From contig NZ_CP084550.1 of NCBI RefSeq assembly GCF_021800405.1, positions 3,100,001 through 3,164,000 on the forward strand: a DNA stretch of 64,000 bases. The letters are read 5' to 3'. This DNA is from Arthrobacter sp. FW306-07-I. Lineage in GTDB: Bacteria > Actinomycetota > Actinomycetes > Actinomycetales > Micrococcaceae. The translations under genes and the position numbers were made by a program. The notes under the pieces were generated by a model that was not told where the DNA came from, did no database searches, and worked only from the letters and a program-made list of their open reading frames with translations. Positions 62,992 through 64,000 of the stretch are shown here, in pieces. Within the stretch, counting starts at the first letter, position 1. Every line of letters begins with the position of its first letter.

Positions 62992-64000
62992 CGCTTGGCC
63001 GCCCTGGCCGTGGCTCTCCCCGCCGTGCTGGCCCTGGGTGCTCCAGCCCTGGACCGGCTGGGGCTTGGCGAAGAACAGTGCCACCGCCGCCCCCACCAGG
63101 ATTACCCCGGCGGGCAGCAGCATGGACTGGCCCATCGCCGTCGAGAATCCACTGTGGAGGAACTCGGGCAGCGGGCCGCCCATGGCAAGGCCTTCGCCCG
63201 CGGCCCCGCCGGGACCACCCGACGGAAGTTCGGCGGCGAGCCGGGACTGGATCAGCACAGCGATGGCGGCGCTGCCCAGGACCGCGCCGATCTGGCGGGT
63301 GGTGTTGTAGACACCCGACCCGGCACCGGCCTGGCGCGGGGGCAGGTTCCGGGTGGCCGTGGTGCTCAGCGGGGCCCAGATGCCGGCGTTGGCAAAGCCC
63401 AGCACCGCGCTGGGGAGCAGGAACATCAGGATGGGCGTGTCGGGCTGCATCAGTGCGGAGTTCCAGAGCAGCGCGACTGCCATGAGCACCAGGCCGGTGG
63501 CCGTAATGAATTTCGGGTTGACCCGGTCCACCAGCTTGCCCACCACCGGGGCAAGGCCACCGGAAACCAGCGCCATGGGCACCATCATGAGGGCCGACTG
63601 CGTGGGGGTGAGGCCCCGGACCAGCTGGTAGTAGAAGATCAGCGGCAGGCTGAAGGCAGTCACGGTGAAGCCCACGGTGGTGATGCCGATGTTGGCGAGC
63701 GAGAAGTTCCGGTCCCGGAAGAGTCCCAGCGGCAGCAGCGGCTCGCCCTTGTTGAACCGCTGCCAGAGGACGAAGGCGGCCAGCACCACGATGCCGGCTA
63801 TGATCAGGCCCCACACGCTGATGGGTCCAACGATGGTGCCCCAGTTGTAGGTTTCACCCTCCTGGATGCCGAACACCAGCAGAAAGAGGCCGACGGCGCT
63901 GAGCAGCACGCCGGGAATGTCGAACCGGTGCGGGTGCGTGCTGAGGGCTGGAACGTTGCGCAGCGCCAGGATGAAGCCCACGACGCCGATGGGCACGTTG
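62953..64000 (-). CDS. MFS multidrug exporter (DHA2-like), partial
   Basis: The C-terminal part (about 348 residues) of a 14-helix major facilitator exporter of the EmrB/QacA type; the gene continues beyond the window, and NVPIGV at the edge is an internal family motif, not a start. About nine membrane segments are visible, with GLAPVVGKLVDR and the ARQAGAGSGVYNTTRQIG region. The tail is hydrophilic and Gly-rich. The exported compounds are not known. Confidence 0.85.
   Translation of the reverse strand, partial: NVPIGVVGFILALRNVPALSTHPHRFDIPGVLLSAVGLFLLVFGIQEGETYNWGTIVGPISVWGLIIAGIVVLAAFVLWQRFNKGEPLLPLGLFRDRNFSLANIGITTVGFTVTAFSLPLIFYYQLVRGLTPTQSALMMVPMALVSGGLAPVVGKLVDRVNPKFITATGLVLMAVALLWNSALMQPDTPILMFLLPSAVLGFANAGIWAPLSTTATRNLPPRQAGAGSGVYNTTRQIGAVLGSAAIAVLIQSRLAAELPSGGPGGAAGEGLAMGGPLPEFLHSGFSTAMGQSMLLPAGVILVGAAVALFFAKPQPVQGWSTQGQHGGESHGQGGQASAKVDAGLDSAG

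Overview
The window is a high-GC actinobacterial chromosome segment. The ribosomal protein sequences, the GTG/TTG starts with strong Shine-Dalgarno sites, the mycothiol-synthase-like tandem GNAT protein, the long Ala/Glu-rich tails on L17 and L10 and the overall gene order point to the Micrococcaceae, most likely an Arthrobacter or Pseudarthrobacter relative; the species is an inference. No phage, IS element or CRISPR array was seen.

Positions 1-8.6 kb (mostly + strand) hold a Tad/Flp pilus assembly block (cpaB, cpaE, cpaF, tadB, tadC), an Hpt-like protein that lacks the phospho-accepting histidine, and a divergently transcribed OmpR-type regulator and PAS sensor kinase. Positions 8.7-12.9 kb (- strand) carry the alpha operon: infA-rpmJ-rpsM-rpsK-rpoA-rplQ-truA, without rpsD. 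Positions 13-17.4 kb interrupt the usual secY-adk-map-infA continuity with a P1-family peptidase and a carbohydrate ABC importer (two permeases and a Tat-type lipoprotein binding protein, no ATPase).

Positions 17.5-30.5 kb (- strand) hold, in transcription order, the S10 operon (rpsJ to rpsQ), a terminator, the spc operon (rplN to rplO, without rpsN), another terminator, and secY-adk-map. Positions 30.9-33.8 kb hold a GH1 beta-glucosidase, an Nramp metal transporter with a DtxR/MntR-like palindrome, and a 41-residue membrane peptide. Positions 34-46.6 kb (- strand) carry rpsL-rpsG-fusA-tuf and rpoB-rpoC. Positions 46.7-49.2 kb hold a small lipoprotein, a thiolase and a YbaK deacylase. Positions 49.2-54.9 kb (- strand) hold tRNA-Trp-secE-nusG-rplK-rplA, a GNAT enzyme and rplJ-rplL with an L10-type leader. 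From 55.1 kb to the end come a PLP aminotransferase, a LuxR/PspC-kinase two-component pair facing a three-gene PspC membrane operon, pfkA, a GNAT enzyme and a truncated MFS exporter.

Most of the window is translation, transcription and secretion machinery. The more unusual signals are non-coding: a 62-bp palindrome present at two distant sites, an 11-mer found three times only in front of rpoA and rpoB, a six-copy repeat cluster between convergent genes, a terminator that lies inside the start of truA, several perfect inter-cistronic hairpins without U tracts, and a shared TAGACT -10 element at translation promoters. I did not find a clearly new multi-gene system; the best candidates are the Hpt-like protein beside the Tad genes and the PspC envelope module.
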